Below are positions 24,778 to 35,935 of a stretch of DNA of 64,000 bases, one piece after another. The stretch covers positions 124,001 to 188,000 of the forward strand of contig NZ_JAPVBH010000001.1 of NCBI RefSeq assembly GCF_026967795.1. Reading direction: 5' to 3'. The stretch is from Modestobacter sp. VKM Ac-2986 (GTDB taxonomy: Bacteria; Actinomycetota; Actinomycetes; Mycobacteriales; Geodermatophilaceae). Each line of letters opens with the position of its first letter. Position 1 is the first letter of the stretch. The notes under the pieces were generated by a model. It was not told the origin of the DNA and did not search any database. It worked only from the letters and a program-made list of their open reading frames with translations. The translations under genes were made by a program, and so were the position numbers.

Positions 24778-25233
24778 GTGCCCGAGCCCCACCTGCGTGC
24801 CGCCGACGTCGACCGGGCCGCGGTCGCCGACCGTCTCGGTGCCGCGATGTCCACCGGCCGACTGACGGTCACCGAGTACGACGAGCGGCTGTCCCGGGCC
24901 TACGCGGCCCGCACCTACGGCGAGCTGGCCGAGCTGACCACCGACCTGCCGGTGACGCCCGCTCCGGTGGGCCTGGCGGCGGCGGAGCCCGTGGCGGCGT
25001 CCGGCGCCTGCGCGCGGACTGCCCACGCCGGCGGGGACGACCTGGCCGCCGCGTGGCGGAACTGGGCGGTCACCGCGGTGATCGTGCTCGTCGTGTGGAC
25101 GGTGACCTCGGTGAACGCCGGGCAGGTGCTCTACCCGTGGCCGGTGTGGGTCATCGGGCCCTGGGGCGCGGTCCTGCTCAGCCAGAGCCTGGCCGCCCAC
25201 CGGGGTGCCGGCCGCGACCGGCTGCCCGGCTGA
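24778..25233 (+). CDS. DUF1707-domain membrane protein
   Basis: 151 residues from GTG at 24778 with GAGGA upstream. Residues 5-55 match DUF1707 (LRAADVDRAAVADRLGAAMSTGRLTVTEYDERLSRAYAARTYGEL split across two short helices), a short SHOCT-like domain common in actinobacterial membrane proteins. Two transmembrane helices follow (WAVTAVIVLVVWTVTSV and PWPVWVIGPWGAVLLSQ), separated by a short loop. No function is known. A terminator hairpin follows. Confidence 0.88.
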   Translation: MPEPHLRAADVDRAAVADRLGAAMSTGRLTVTEYDERLSRAYAARTYGELAELTTDLPVTPAPVGLAAAEPVAASGACARTAHAGGDDLAAAWRNWAVTAVIVLVVWTVTSVNAGQVLYPWPVWVIGPWGAVLLSQSLAAHRGAGRDRLPG

Positions 25234-25267
25234 CCCGGCCGGCTGCCAGGCTGACCCCGGACGCACG

Positions 25268-25300
25268 AGAGCGCCGGTGCCTGTCGGCATCCGGCGCTCT
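25268..25300 (+). terminator. Terminator hairpin after DUF1707 gene
   Basis: A perfect 10-bp inverted repeat (AGAGCGCCGG / CCGGCGCTCT) with a 13-nt loop, 34 bp after the stop and before the convergent tRNA-Leu. Confidence 0.75.
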
Positions 25301-25328
25301 GTCCCCGCTCCCGGAGGAGCAGTCTGGG

Positions 25329-25411
25329 TGGGCAAGGGGGGACTTGAACCCCCACGTCCTCTCGGACACACGGACCTGAACCGTGCGCGTCTGCCATTCC
25401 GCCACTTGCCC
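25329..25411 (-). tRNA. tRNA-Leu (anticodon CAG)
   Basis: The reverse strand folds as a class II tRNA: acceptor arms GGGCAAG/CTTGCCC, anticodon loop TTCAGGT with CAG, a long variable arm (TGTCCGAGAGGACG) and T-loop GGTTCAAGTCC. The CCA end is not encoded. Its place upstream of fhaA matches other actinobacteria. Confidence 0.96.
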
Positions 25412-25594
25412 TGGCGAGGGAGAACTCTAGCAGCCGCCCGCCGGGCTCCCGTCCACCACCCCCGACACGGGTCCCCCGGCGCGGCCCGGGGCGCCCGGGG
25501 CGCCGTCCTGGTAGAACGGTCCAGCGAGCCCGGGCGGACGTCCCCGTGCGCCGGACTCGCGCCTGCGCGCACGGTCCGGCGACCCTCCCCCGGT

Positions 25595-25600
25595 TACGAT
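25595..25600 (+). promoter_or_regulatory. Possible -10 element upstream of fhaA
   Basis: TACGAT, fitting the TANNNT housekeeping -10 consensus, lies 47 bp upstream of the fhaA start. No clear -35 element is visible, as is usual in high-GC actinobacteria. Confidence 0.4.
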
Positions 25601-25646
25601 CGGCGCTCAGGTGCAGGGGAGGTCAGCCGAACGCGAGGGAGCGACT

Positions 25647-26426
25647 GTGGGTGTGCTGCAGCGCTTCGAGCGACGGCTCGAGGGCATGGTCGGGCTGGCG
25701 TTCGCCCGCGTGTTCAAGGGCAAGGTCCACCCGGCCGAGATCGCCCACGCCCTGCAGCGCGAGGCCGACGAGCAGCGCTCCGTCCTCGGCGGTGGCCGCG
25801 TCCTGGCCCCCAACGTCTTCGTCGTGACCCTCGGCCCCACCGACCACGACAACCTGGCCGAGTGGTCCGAGCAGCTGTCCGGCGAGCTCGCCGACATGGT
25901 CCGCGAGCACATCGAGGGCGAGGGCTACCAGACCTTCGGCGACGTCGAGGTCCGCCTCGAGCGCGACGAGGACCTGCGCACCGGCGTCTTCGAGGTCGCC
26001 TCGCACGTCGGCGACGACGGCCCCCGCGCCGCGCCGGCCGCGATGGCACCCCCGCCGCCGGGTGTCCCCCCGCTCCCCCCGTTGCGCGGCGCCGCCCCGG
26101 TCGCGGGCCCGCCGGTCACCGGCCACCCCGCGGCCCAGGTCACCCACCTGCTCGTCGTCGACGGCCCGGGCACCAAGCACGTGCTCGAGCAGGGCAGCAA
26201 CGTGCTGGGCCGGGGCACCGAGGCCGACATCCGGCTGCCCGACACCGGGGTCAGCCGCAAGCACGCCGACGTCCAGCTCGACGGCGACCACGTGGCCGTC
26301 CAGGACCTGGGCTCGACCAACGGCACGCTGGTCAACGGCCGGCGCGTCGGCTTCCAGGAGCTCTTCGACGGCGACGTGATCCGCGTCGGCCACTCGGTGC
26401 TGGTCTACCGCCAGGACGGCGCGTGA
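25647..26426 (+). CDS. fhaA: FHA-domain protein FhaA (DUF3662 plus FHA)
   Basis: 259 residues from GTG at 25647 (GAGGGAG upstream). Residues 1-125 form the DUF3662 domain (LQRFERRLEGMVGLAFARVFKGKVHPAEIAHAL split; VAPNVFVV-like strand LAPNVFVVTLGP). A short Pro-rich linker follows, then a C-terminal FHA domain (~165-259) with LGRGTEADIRLPDTGVSRKHAD and DLGSTNGTLVNGRRV, the phosphothreonine-binding motifs (Arg, Ser-x-x-His, Asn-Gly). FhaA binds phosphorylated partners such as MviN and regulates peptidoglycan precursor export with PknB. First gene of the operon that ends at pknB. Confidence 0.95.
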   Translation: MGVLQRFERRLEGMVGLAFARVFKGKVHPAEIAHALQREADEQRSVLGGGRVLAPNVFVVTLGPTDHDNLAEWSEQLSGELADMVREHIEGEGYQTFGDVEVRLERDEDLRTGVFEVASHVGDDGPRAAPAAMAPPPPGVPPLPPLRGAAPVAGPPVTGHPAAQVTHLLVVDGPGTKHVLEQGSNVLGRGTEADIRLPDTGVSRKHADVQLDGDHVAVQDLGSTNGTLVNGRRVGFQELFDGDVIRVGHSVLVYRQDGA

Positions 26427-26463
26427 CCGGGTCGGTGCACACCGTCGCGAGCGGGATGGCATC

Positions 26464-26925
26464 GTGACGTCGGAGATCGTGCTCCAGGCCTTCCGCTTCG
26501 GCTTCCTGCTGTTGCTGTGGCTGTTCGTCTTCGCCGCCTTCCGGGTGGTGCGTGCCGACCTCTTCGGTGGCCGCACCGGCCGGGTGGCGTCGGTGCCGCC
26601 CCGCGCGGCACCGGCCCGCAAGCGGGGTTCCCGGGGCCCCCGGCACCTCGTCGTCACCGCCGGCCCCCTCACCGGGACCCGGATCACCCTCGGGGAGCAG
26701 GCCATCCTGATCGGCCGCGCCGACGACTCGACCCTCGTGCTCACCGACGACTTCGCCTCCTCCCGGCACGCGCGGCTGACCAACCGCGGCGGGCAGTGGT
26801 ACGTCGAGGACCTCGGGTCCACCAACGGCACCTACCTGGACCAGCAGCGCGTGCAGGGTCCGCTGCTGGTCGGGTCCGGGCAGCCGATCAAGATCGGGCA
26901 GACCGTCCTGGAGCTCCGCACGTGA
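26464..26925 (+). CDS. fhaB: FHA-domain protein FhaB (FipA-type), membrane-anchored
   Basis: 153 residues from GTG at 26464. An N-terminal transmembrane helix (FGFLLLLWLFVFAAFRVV) precedes a basic linker (PARKRGSRGPR) and a C-terminal FHA domain with LIGRADDSTLVLTDDFASSRHARL and DLGSTNGTYLDQQRV. The phosphothreonine-binding Arg, Ser-Ser-Arg-His and Asn-Gly are all present. It is the second gene of the phosphorylation and cell-division operon and an expected substrate and partner of PknA/PknB. Confidence 0.95.
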   Translation: MTSEIVLQAFRFGFLLLLWLFVFAAFRVVRADLFGGRTGRVASVPPRAAPARKRGSRGPRHLVVTAGPLTGTRITLGEQAILIGRADDSTLVLTDDFASSRHARLTNRGGQWYVEDLGSTNGTYLDQQRVQGPLLVGSGQPIKIGQTVLELRT

Positions 26926-26998
26926 CCGGGCTCGTACGGTCACGCAGCAGCAGCGCACCCCGGGTCCAGGCACCGACGAGCCCCAGCGAGGAGGGACG

Positions 26999-28452
<1,454 letters not shown>

Positions 28453-28453
<1 letters not shown>

Positions 28454-29877
28454 TGGCTGGGCTGACGAGCGCTGCCGGCACGGACCCGAACGCGGCCCCG
28501 GTCGGCACCGGACCCACCCCGAAGCGGCGCAACACCGAGCTGCTGCTGCTGGGCTTCGCCGTCCTGCTCACGATGGCCGCGCAGTGCATCGTCGACCTGA
28601 CGCTGACCGACGCGCTCCGCCCGGAGCTGGCCACCTTCGGCATCTGGTTCAGCGCGCTGTGGCTGGTCGCCCACCTGGTGGTGCGCCGCTTCGCCCCCTA
28701 CGCCGACCCGCTGCTGCTGCCCTGCATCGCGATGCTCTCCGGCCTGGGCCTGGTGATGATCCACCGGCTCGACATCGCCGGGAACACCCTGGGCCGCAAC
28801 AACTCCGGGGAGGACGCCCCCGTCCAGCTGCTGTGGGCCACGGTCGGGCTGGCGCTGTTCATCGCCGTGCTGGTGGTGGTCCGCGACCACCGGGTGCTGG
28901 CCCGCTTCGCCTACACGCTGGCGCTGGTCGGCCTGGTGCTGCTGGCCATCCCCGCGGTGCTGCCCAACTCCGAGATCAACGGCGCCAAGCTGTGGATCCG
29001 GGTGGCCGGCTTCTCCATCCAGCCCGGTGAGTTCGCCAAGATCTGCCTGATCGTCTTCTTCGCCGCCTACCTGGTCGACAAGCGCGACGTGCTCGCCCTG
29101 GCCAGCCGGCGGGTGGCCGGCCTGGAGCTGCCCCGGGGCCGTGACCTCGGTCCGGTGCTGCTGGCCTGGGTGGCCTCGATCCTGGTGCTGGTCTTCGAGC
29201 GCGACCTGGGCAGCTCGCTGCTGCTGTTCGGGATCTTCGTGGTGATGCTCTACGTCGCCACCGAGCGGGCCAGCTGGCTGGTCATCGGCCTGCTGCTGTT
29301 CTCCGGCGGCGCCTACGTGGCCTACCAGGCCTTCTCGCACGTCCGCGTGCGCGTCGACACCTGGCTTGACCCGTTCGCCTACGCCGACACCGGCGGCTAC
29401 CAGATGGTCCAGTCGCTGTTCAGCCTCGGCACCGGTGGGCTGTTCGGCGCGGGCCTGGGCGGCGGGCGCCCCGACCAGGTGCCGGTGGCCAAGAGCGACT
29501 TCATCGCCGCCGCGATCGGCGAGGAGCTGGGCCTGTTCGGCCTGGTCGCGCTGATCGTCCTCTACCTGGTGCTGGTCGAGCGCGGCCTGCGCACCTCGCT
29601 CGTGGTCCGCGACGGCTTCGGCAAGCTGCTGGCCGCGGGGCTGGCCTTCGCCCTCGCCTGGCAGGTGTTCGTCGTCCTCGGCGGGGTCACCGGGCTGCTC
29701 CCGCTGACCGGCCTGACCACGCCGTTCGTCGCCTACGGCGGCTCCTCGCTGGTCGCAAACTTCGGCCTGATCGCGCTGCTGGTCCGGATCAGCGACGCCG
29801 CCCGCCGCCCGTCCGCACCGCCGGCGGCACCGGTGGCCAAGCTGACCGAGGCGCCCACGGAGGTGGTCGGGCCGTGA
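28453..29877 (+). CDS. rodA: SEDS peptidoglycan glycosyltransferase (RodA/FtsW family)
   Basis: 474 residues from GTG at 28453, sharing one base with the pstP stop (TAGTG). About ten to twelve hydrophobic helices. SEDS motifs are seen: FSIQPGEFAKICLIVFFA, VFERDLGSSLLLFGIF (the catalytic-region Asp in ERDLGSS), YQMVQSLFSLGTGGLFGAGLG, KSDFIAAAIGEELGLFG, and GLLPLTGLTTPFVAYGGSS. With the adjacent class B PBP it polymerises and crosslinks peptidoglycan during elongation. The C-terminus is short and Pro/Ala-rich. Confidence 0.95.
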
Positions 29878-31337
29878 ACGCCCCGCTGCGCAAGGTGGCC
29901 ATCGCCGTCCTGGTGCTGTTCACCCTGCTGATCGTCAACGTCAACGTCATCCAGGTCGTGCGGGCCGACGGGTTGCGCGACAACGAGCGCAACACCCGCC
30001 GGATCTCCGACCAGTACAACCGCGAGCGCGGCGCCATCGTGGTGGCCGGCAACGAGATCGCCTCCTCGGTGCCCAGCGCTCCCGACGACCCGCTGCGCTA
30101 CACCCGCACCTACGCGCAGGGCCCGCTCTACGCCCCGGTCACCGGCTACCAGTCGATCCTCGGCACCGCCGAGGGGCTGGAGGAGGCGGAGGACGCGGTG
30201 CTCAACGGGGACGACGACCGCCTCTTCGGGCGCCGGGTGGCCGACCTGTTCACCGGCCGCGACCCCTCCGGCGGCAACGTCGAGCTGACCCTGGACCCCG
30301 CGGTCCAGCAGGCGGCGATGGAGGGCCTGGACGGCGTCACCGGCGCCGTCGTGGCCCTGGACCCGGCGACCGGCGCCGTCCTGGCCCTGGCCAGCACCCC
30401 GACCTACGACCCGAACCGGCTGTCGGTGCACGACCCGGACGCGGTGCGGGCCTACGACTCGGAGATCACCCCCGAGGAGGGCTCCGGCGCCGTCGACCCG
30501 CGCAGCAACCAGGCGACCGACGAGCGCAACCACCCGGGCTCGATCTTCAAGGTCGTCGTCTCGGCCGCGGCGCTGGCCGGCGGTGACTACACGCCCGACA
30601 CGGTGATCGCCGCCCCCCGCGACTACGTGCTGCCCGGCACCACCACCGACCTGCAGAACTTCGGCAACGAGGCCTGCGACCCCTCGGGCCAGCAGCGGCT
30701 CATCGACGCGCTGACCATCTCCTGCAACACCGCCTTCGCCCAGCTGGGCATCGACCTCGGCGAGGACCGGGTGCGGGAGATGGCCGCGGCGTTCGGGATC
30801 GACGATGAGACCCTCGACATGCCCTTGGAGGTCGCGGGCAGCACCCTCGGCACGTTCGAGGGCGACGCCCAGCTCGGGCAGAGCTCGATCGGTCAGTCCA
30901 GCGTGCAGCTGACCCCGATGCAGGCGGCGATGATCGCCTCGGCCGTGGCCAACGACGGCAGCCTGATGAAGCCGTTCCTGGTCGACTCGATCCAGGCGCC
31001 GGACCTGTCGGTCATCGACCAGACCGACCCGGAGGAGATGTCGCAGCCGGTGTCGGCGGAGGTCGCCGAGCAGCTGACCACGATGATGCGCAGCGTGGTC
31101 GACAACGGCACCGGCCGCCGGGCCCGCATCGACGGCGTGCAGGTCGCCGGCAAGACCGGGACGGCGGAGACGGGCACGGACGCCCCGGACCACAACTGGT
31201 TCATCGGCTTCGCGCCGGCGGACGACCCGACGATCGCGGTCGCGGTCTTCGTCAAGAACGGTGGCGGCACCGGCGGCGACACCTCGGCACCGATCGCGCG
31301 CGCCGTGCTGGAAGCCCGCCTCGGACAGGGGAACTGA
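29874..31337 (+). CDS. pbpA: Class B penicillin-binding protein PbpA
   Basis: 487 residues from GTG at 29874, in a 4-bp GTGA overlap with rodA. A single N-terminal transmembrane helix (VAIAVLVLFTLLIVNVNVIQVV) precedes the pedestal region and a C-terminal transpeptidase. Active-site motifs: HPGSIFK (SxxK) near residue 222, ISCN (SxN) and VAGKTGTAE (KTG). It is the D,D-transpeptidase partner of the adjacent SEDS protein. A low-affinity beta-lactam target by family. Its stop overlaps the pknA start (TGATG). Confidence 0.95.
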   Translation: MNAPLRKVAIAVLVLFTLLIVNVNVIQVVRADGLRDNERNTRRISDQYNRERGAIVVAGNEIASSVPSAPDDPLRYTRTYAQGPLYAPVTGYQSILGTAEGLEEAEDAVLNGDDDRLFGRRVADLFTGRDPSGGNVELTLDPAVQQAAMEGLDGVTGAVVALDPATGAVLALASTPTYDPNRLSVHDPDAVRAYDSEITPEEGSGAVDPRSNQATDERNHPGSIFKVVVSAAALAGGDYTPDTVIAAPRDYVLPGTTTDLQNFGNEACDPSGQQRLIDALTISCNTAFAQLGIDLGEDRVREMAAAFGIDDETLDMPLEVAGSTLGTFEGDAQLGQSSIGQSSVQLTPMQAAMIASAVANDGSLMKPFLVDSIQAPDLSVIDQTDPEEMSQPVSAEVAEQLTTMMRSVVDNGTGRRARIDGVQVAGKTGTAETGTDAPDHNWFIGFAPADDPTIAVAVFVKNGGGTGGDTSAPIARAVLEARLGQGN

Positions 31338-33109
31338 TGGCCGTCCGCGTGGGCACCGTGCTGGCCGGCCGGTACCAGGTCACCGAGCCGATCGCGACCG
31401 GCGGCATGGGCGAGGTCTGGCAGGCCCGCGACCGCACGCTGGGCCGGATCATCGCCGTCAAGGTGCTCAAGAGCGAGTACACCGGTGACTCCAGCTTCCT
31501 CATCCGGTTCCGCAACGAGGCCCGGCACACCGCGGCGCTGTCGCACCCGAACATCGCCTCGGTCTACGACTACGGCGAGACCACCGAGGACGGCCAGCGG
31601 CTGGCCTACCTGATCATGGAGTTCGTCGAGGGCAAGCCGCTGGTCACGATCCTGGCCGAGCGCGGCCGGCTCACCGCCGAGCAGACCCTCGACGTGCTGG
31701 GCCAGGCCGGCGACGGGCTGTCGGCCGCGCACGCGGCCGGGATGGTGCACCGGGACATCAAGCCGGGCAACCTGCTGGTCCGCCCCGACGGCGTGGTGAA
31801 GCTGACCGACTTCGGCATCGCCTACGCCCGGGACGCCGCCCCGCTGACCCGCACCGGCATGGTCGTGGGCACCGCGCAGTACCTGTCGCCGGAGCAGGCG
31901 CAGGGCCACGTGGTGACCGCGGCCTCCGACGTCTACTCCCTCGGCGTCCTCGGCTACGAGTGCGTCGCCGGTGTGCGCCCCTTCGACGGCGAGTCGCAGG
32001 TGGCCATCGCACTGGCCCAGATCAACCGGCCGCCGCCCCCGCTGCCGGGCGACGTGCCCCCCGCGGTGCGCCAGCTCATCGACCGGGCGCTGTCCAAGGA
32101 CCCGGCCGCCCGCTTCCCCGACGGCGGCGCCTTCGCCGCGGCCGTCCGCGAGGTCGCCGCCGGTCGCGCGGTGCCCCCGCCCACCGGCGTCACCCAGGTG
32201 CTCGCCGCCGACGGCGCGGCGACCACGGTGATCCCGGTGGCGGACGCCGCGACCGGGGTCATCCCCGCCACGGGCCCACGCACCATGCCCCCGCTGCACG
32301 GTCCCCCGACCGGCGGCGGGGCGACCCCGGCCGAGGACTGGGACGGCGAGGACGACGACCCCGCGGGCGGCCGCCGCACCCGCGCACTGTGGGCCGCGGC
32401 CGTGGCGCTGCTGCTCGCGCTGGCGGTCGCCGGCGTCGTCGTCCTGAACTCCGGCGGGGACGAGCGGGACGCCGACGGCACCGCTGCCCTCACCGGTTCC
32501 ACACCGTCCGCGGTGACCTCGGCACCGGCCGGCCCCACGGGCACCGACCTGGTCACCATCGACCCGGCGTCCTACATCGGCGAGAACCTCGACGACGTGA
32601 CCGACCTGCTCGAGACCGCGGGGCTGGTGGTCGCCGCCGAGGAGGCCACCGACGAGCAGCTCGCCGCGGCCGGGATCGAGCTGGCCGAGGACGACGTGGC
32701 CGCGGTCGACCCCGACGTCTCGCAGGTGGACCGCGGCTCGATCGTCACGCTCTACTACGCGACCGAGGACTACGCGCCCCCCGCGGAGGAGACCAGCACC
32801 GCGCCGACGAGCGACGCTGGGCAGCAGACCACCAGCGCGCCCACCTCGGCTGGCGGCGGGGCCCCCGGTGGTGGCGGCCGGCCGGCACCCGTCCCCAGCG
32901 CCACGTCGACCAGCCGCACGCCCGTCGCGCCTGTCCCGTCCGGCGGCAGCAGCAGCGCTCCGGTGACCACCGCCCCGACGACGACCGCGACCACGGCGAG
33001 CACGAGCGCAGCGCCCACGAGCTCGGCCGCGCCCACGACGACCGAGTCCACGACGACCGAGTCCACCGCGGCGCTGGGCGAGGCCGTGGGCACGTCGACC
33101 GCCCCGTGA
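31337..33109 (+). CDS. pknA: Ser/Thr protein kinase PknA
   Basis: 590 residues from ATG at 31337, overlapping the pbpA stop by one base. The kinase domain (~12-270) has [10 protein letters not shown] (glycine loop), [14 protein letters not shown] (Lys), [11 protein letters not shown] (catalytic loop), TDFGIAYA and SPEQAQG. A transmembrane helix ([16 protein letters not shown]) is followed by an extracellular segment with one PASTA-like unit ([20 protein letters not shown]) and a Thr/Ser/Pro-rich tail of ~110 residues. Actinobacterial PknA often lacks PASTA, so the single degenerate repeat is unusual. It regulates cell shape and division proteins. Confidence 0.95.
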   Translation: MAVRVGTVLAGRYQVTEPIATGGMGEVWQARDRTLGRIIAVKVLKSEYTGDSSFLIRFRNEARHTAALSHPNIASVYDYGETTEDGQRLAYLIMEFVEGKPLVTILAERGRLTAEQTLDVLGQAGDGLSAAHAAGMVHRDIKPGNLLVRPDGVVKLTDFGIAYARDAAPLTRTGMVVGTAQYLSPEQAQGHVVTAASDVYSLGVLGYECVAGVRPFDGESQVAIALAQINRPPPPLPGDVPPAVRQLIDRALSKDPAARFPDGGAFAAAVREVAAGRAVPPPTGVTQVLAADGAATTVIPVADAATGVIPATGPRTMPPLHGPPTGGGATPAEDWDGEDDDPAGGRRTRALWAAAVALLLALAVAGVVVLNSGGDERDADGTAALTGSTPSAVTSAPAGPTGTDLVTIDPASYIGENLDDVTDLLETAGLVVAAEEATDEQLAAAGIELAEDDVAAVDPDVSQVDRGSIVTLYYATEDYAPPAEETSTAPTSDAGQQTTSAPTSAGGGAPGGGGRPAPVPSATSTSRTPVAPVPSGGSSSAPVTTAPTTTATTASTSAAPTSSAAPTTTESTTTESTAALGEAVGTSTAP

Positions 33110-33172
33110 GCCACCGGTGACACACGCGTTCCGCGCCGTCCGCGTCCTCCCGGTGGGGCTCCGGCCAGCGAT

Positions 33173-33178
33173 TAGGCT
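33173..33178 (+). promoter_or_regulatory. Possible -10 element for pknB
   Basis: TAGGCT, fitting TANNNT, lies 85 bp upstream of the pknB ATG in the 150-bp gap after pknA, so pknB may have its own promoter as well as read-through. Confidence 0.45.
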
Positions 33179-33262
33179 CGCCGACGGCCCGCCGCTCCGC
33201 GGTCGGGTGGTCCCGGCGTCGCGACCACCGCTCCGCACTCCCCGAGAGGACCCCCGATCCCG

Positions 33263-35068
33263 ATGACCACCCCCCAGGTGCTCGGCGAGCGCTACGAGAT
33301 CGGTGGGGTGCTCGGCCGGGGCGGCATGGCCGAGGTGCACCGCGGGCGGGACCTGCGGCTGGGCCGTGAGGTCGCGGTGAAGGTGCTGCGCCAGGACCTC
33401 GCCCGCGATCCGTCGTCCCAGGTGCGCTTCCGCCGCGAGGCCCAGGCCGCGGCGTCGCTGAACCACCCGGCGATCGTGGCCGTCTACGACACCGGCGAGG
33501 ACCGCACCGCCACCGGCGCCACCCCCTACATCGTCATGGAGTACGTCGAGGGCGAGACGCTGCGCGACCTGCTGCGCACCGAGGGGCGCCTGCCCCCCGA
33601 GCGCGCGATGTCGCTCACCGCGGACATCTGCGCCGCCCTGGACTTCAGCCACCGGAACGGCATCGTGCACCGCGACGTCAAGCCCGGCAACGTCATGATC
33701 ACGCCGCAGGGCACGGTCAAGGTGATGGACTTCGGCATCGCCCGCGCCGTCTCCGACTCCGCCGCGACGATGACCTCGACGGCCGCGGTGATAGGGACCG
33801 CCCAGTACCTCTCCCCCGAGCAGGCCCGCGGCGAGGGCGTCGACGCCCGCTCCGACGTCTACTCCGCCGGCTGCCTGCTCTACGAGCTGGCCACCGGCAC
33901 CCCGCCGTTCACCGGCGACTCCCCCGTGGCGGTCGCCTACCAGCACGTGCGCGAGGACCCGCGGACGCCGTCGACGATCAACCCGGAGATCCCCCCGGCC
34001 CTCGACGCCATCCTGCTCAAGGCGATGAGCAAGAACCCGGCCAACCGGTACCAGTCGGCCGCCGACATGCGGGCCGACCTGCTGCGCGCCGTCGCCGGCC
34101 AGCGGGTCGAGGCCACGCCGGTCATGAGCGAGGCCGACCGCACCACGATCATCGGCGCCACCTCCGCCGGCCGGTACGACGACCAGTGGGACGAGCAGGA
34201 CGACGGCCGCGGCAAGCGGCGCACCCTCATCGCCGCCGTCGTCGGCGGGCTGCTGCTGCTCGGGCTGGTCATCGCCGGGATCGTGGTCTTCAACAGCGGC
34301 GGCGACCGGGAGCCCACCGCCCCGGCCGTCGTCCAGGTGGCGGTCCCCAACCTGGTCGGGCAGACGGAGGAGGAGGCCACGACGGCGCTGACGACGGCCG
34401 GCCTGACCGTCGGCGAGGTCACCGACGAGGCCAGCGCGACGGTCGCCGAGGGCCAGGTCGTGCGCACCGACCCCACCTCCGGCACCCAGCTGGCCGAGCG
34501 GTCGCCGGTCGCCCTCGTGGTCAGCGCCGGCCCGGACAGCCTGACCGTGCCGGACCTGGCCGGCCGGGAGACCGCCGACGCCCGGGACCGGCTCAAGGCC
34601 ACCGGCTTCACCGGCAGCATCAGCACCGACCAGGTCGACAGCCTCCAGCCGGAGGGCACCGTCGTGGAGAGCGACCCGCCCGCCGGCACCCAGGCCGCCC
34701 CGGACGCCGACATCACGCTCCAGGTGTCCACCGGGACGATCGACCTGCCCGACGTCCGCGGGCTCACCACGGCCGCCGCCCGGGAGCGGCTGATCAGCGC
34801 CGGCATCGACAACGGGCTCATCACCGAGTTCAACCGAGAGGACGACACCGTCGCCCCGGGCAGCGTCATCGACACCGACCCGGGCCCGGGCTCGTCGGTC
34901 TCCGTCGACGACTCGATCGAGCTGCAGATCGCCGTCCCCGTCCCGGTCGAGGAGGAGCCGGCGCCCAGCAGCACTCCGCCGGCCACCAGCAGCAGCCCGG
35001 CGACGCCCAGCAGCACCCCGCCGTCGAGCTCGGCACCGGCGACCCCCACCACCACCCCCGCGGGCTGA
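33263..35068 (+). CDS. pknB: Ser/Thr protein kinase PknB with three PASTA domains
   Basis: 601 residues from ATG at 33263. The kinase domain (~10-270) has LGRGGMAEVHRG, EVAVKVL, HRDVKPGNVMI, MDFGIARA and [11 protein letters not shown] with Thr/Ser residues in the activation loop (SDSAATMTSTAA) for autophosphorylation. A transmembrane helix (LIAAVVGGLLLLGLVIAGIVVF) near residue 330 leads to three extracellular PASTA repeats (VPNLVGQTEEEATTALTTAG; VPDLAGRETADARDRLKATG; LPDVRGLTTAAARERLISAG) and a Pro/Ser/Thr tail. The PASTA repeats bind muropeptides or lipid II. Mycobacterial PknB has four, so one fewer here. Last gene of the operon. Confidence 0.97.
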   Translation: MTTPQVLGERYEIGGVLGRGGMAEVHRGRDLRLGREVAVKVLRQDLARDPSSQVRFRREAQAAASLNHPAIVAVYDTGEDRTATGATPYIVMEYVEGETLRDLLRTEGRLPPERAMSLTADICAALDFSHRNGIVHRDVKPGNVMITPQGTVKVMDFGIARAVSDSAATMTSTAAVIGTAQYLSPEQARGEGVDARSDVYSAGCLLYELATGTPPFTGDSPVAVAYQHVREDPRTPSTINPEIPPALDAILLKAMSKNPANRYQSAADMRADLLRAVAGQRVEATPVMSEADRTTIIGATSAGRYDDQWDEQDDGRGKRRTLIAAVVGGLLLLGLVIAGIVVFNSGGDREPTAPAVVQVAVPNLVGQTEEEATTALTTAGLTVGEVTDEASATVAEGQVVRTDPTSGTQLAERSPVALVVSAGPDSLTVPDLAGRETADARDRLKATGFTGSISTDQVDSLQPEGTVVESDPPAGTQAAPDADITLQVSTGTIDLPDVRGLTTAAARERLISAGIDNGLITEFNREDDTVAPGSVIDTDPGPGSSVSVDDSIELQIAVPVPVEEEPAPSSTPPATSSSPATPSSTPPSSSAPATPTTTPAG

Positions 35069-35080
35069 CCCCCAAGGAAC

Positions 35081-35120
35081 ACAGCGGGCCCCTCTCCCGA
35101 CCGGGTGAGGGGCCCGCTGT
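35081..35120. terminator. Bidirectional terminator between pknB and trpG/pabA
   Basis: A perfect 14-bp inverted repeat (ACAGCGGGCCCCTC / GAGGGGCCCGCTGT) with a 12-nt loop between convergent stops at 35068 and 35131. Confidence 0.88.
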
Positions 35121-35130
35121 CGTCACCGGC

Positions 35131-35823
35131 TCAGACGGTGGCGGTGCTGAGCCTCCGCGTCGCGGCCGAGGCCGCCTCGACCAGCGCCGGGTCGGGGGCC
35201 AGCCCGCAGCCCACCAACCAGTTCGCCAGCAGCTGGTGGCCGCCCTCGGTGAGCACCGACTCCGGGTGGAACTGCACGCCCTCGATGGGCAGCTCACGGT
35301 GCCGCAGCGCCATGACGATCCCCGACGGGGTGTGCCCGGTGACCTCGAGCTCGTCGGGGACGGTGTCGGCCTCGACGGCCAGCGAGTGGTAGCGGGTGGC
35401 GGTGAAGGGCGAGGGCAGGCCGGACAGCACGCCCACGCCGTCGTGCACGACCTGGCTGGTCTTGCCGTGCAGCAGCTCCGGTGCGCGGCCCACGACGCCA
35501 CCGAAGGCCTCGGCGATGGCCTGGTGGCCGAGGCAGACGCCCAGCACGGGCAGGCCCGCCTCGGCGGCCGCCCGCACCATCGGCACGGTCACCCCGGCGT
35601 CCACGGGGGTGCCGGGGCCGGGCGAGAGCAGCACCCCGGCGACGTCGAGGTCCTCGAGCTCAGCGACGGTGACCGCGTCGTTGCGCCGGACCAGGCTGGG
35701 CACGCCCAGCTGGCCCAGGTACTGGACGAGGTTGTAGACGAAGCTGTCGAAGTTGTCGACGACCAGCACCGGGCGGACCGGTGCGGGCTCCGTGCCGGCG
35801 GCAGGGGCGTCAGGGAGGCTCAC
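35131..35823 (-). CDS. trpG: Anthranilate/aminodeoxychorismate synthase glutamine amidotransferase (TrpG/PabA)
   Basis: 230 residues from GTG/ATG at 35823; the family core begins at VLVVDNFDSFVYNLVQYLG, so ~18 residues precede it. It is a class I glutamine amidotransferase: LLSPGPGTP, PVLGVCLGHQAIAEAFGG (nucleophile Cys), and GVQFHPESVLTEGG (His and Glu of the triad). It supplies ammonia to chorismate for anthranilate or p-aminobenzoate. No trpE or pabB is adjacent, so a dual role is possible. Position next to pknB is conserved in actinobacteria. Confidence 0.92.
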   Translation of the reverse strand: MSLPDAPAAGTEPAPVRPVLVVDNFDSFVYNLVQYLGQLGVPSLVRRNDAVTVAELEDLDVAGVLLSPGPGTPVDAGVTVPMVRAAAEAGLPVLGVCLGHQAIAEAFGGVVGRAPELLHGKTSQVVHDGVGVLSGLPSPFTATRYHSLAVEADTVPDELEVTGHTPSGIVMALRHRELPIEGVQFHPESVLTEGGHQLLANWLVGCGLAPDPALVEAASAATRRLSTATV

Positions 35824-35935
35824 GGCTGGTTCAGGGCTCCAGGGGACGACGACGACAGGACCGGCGGGCGCCAGGGCGCGCGCTGCCGGGTCCAGGTGTA
35901 CACGCCCGGCCCGCGGACGTCACCCGCCGCCCGGC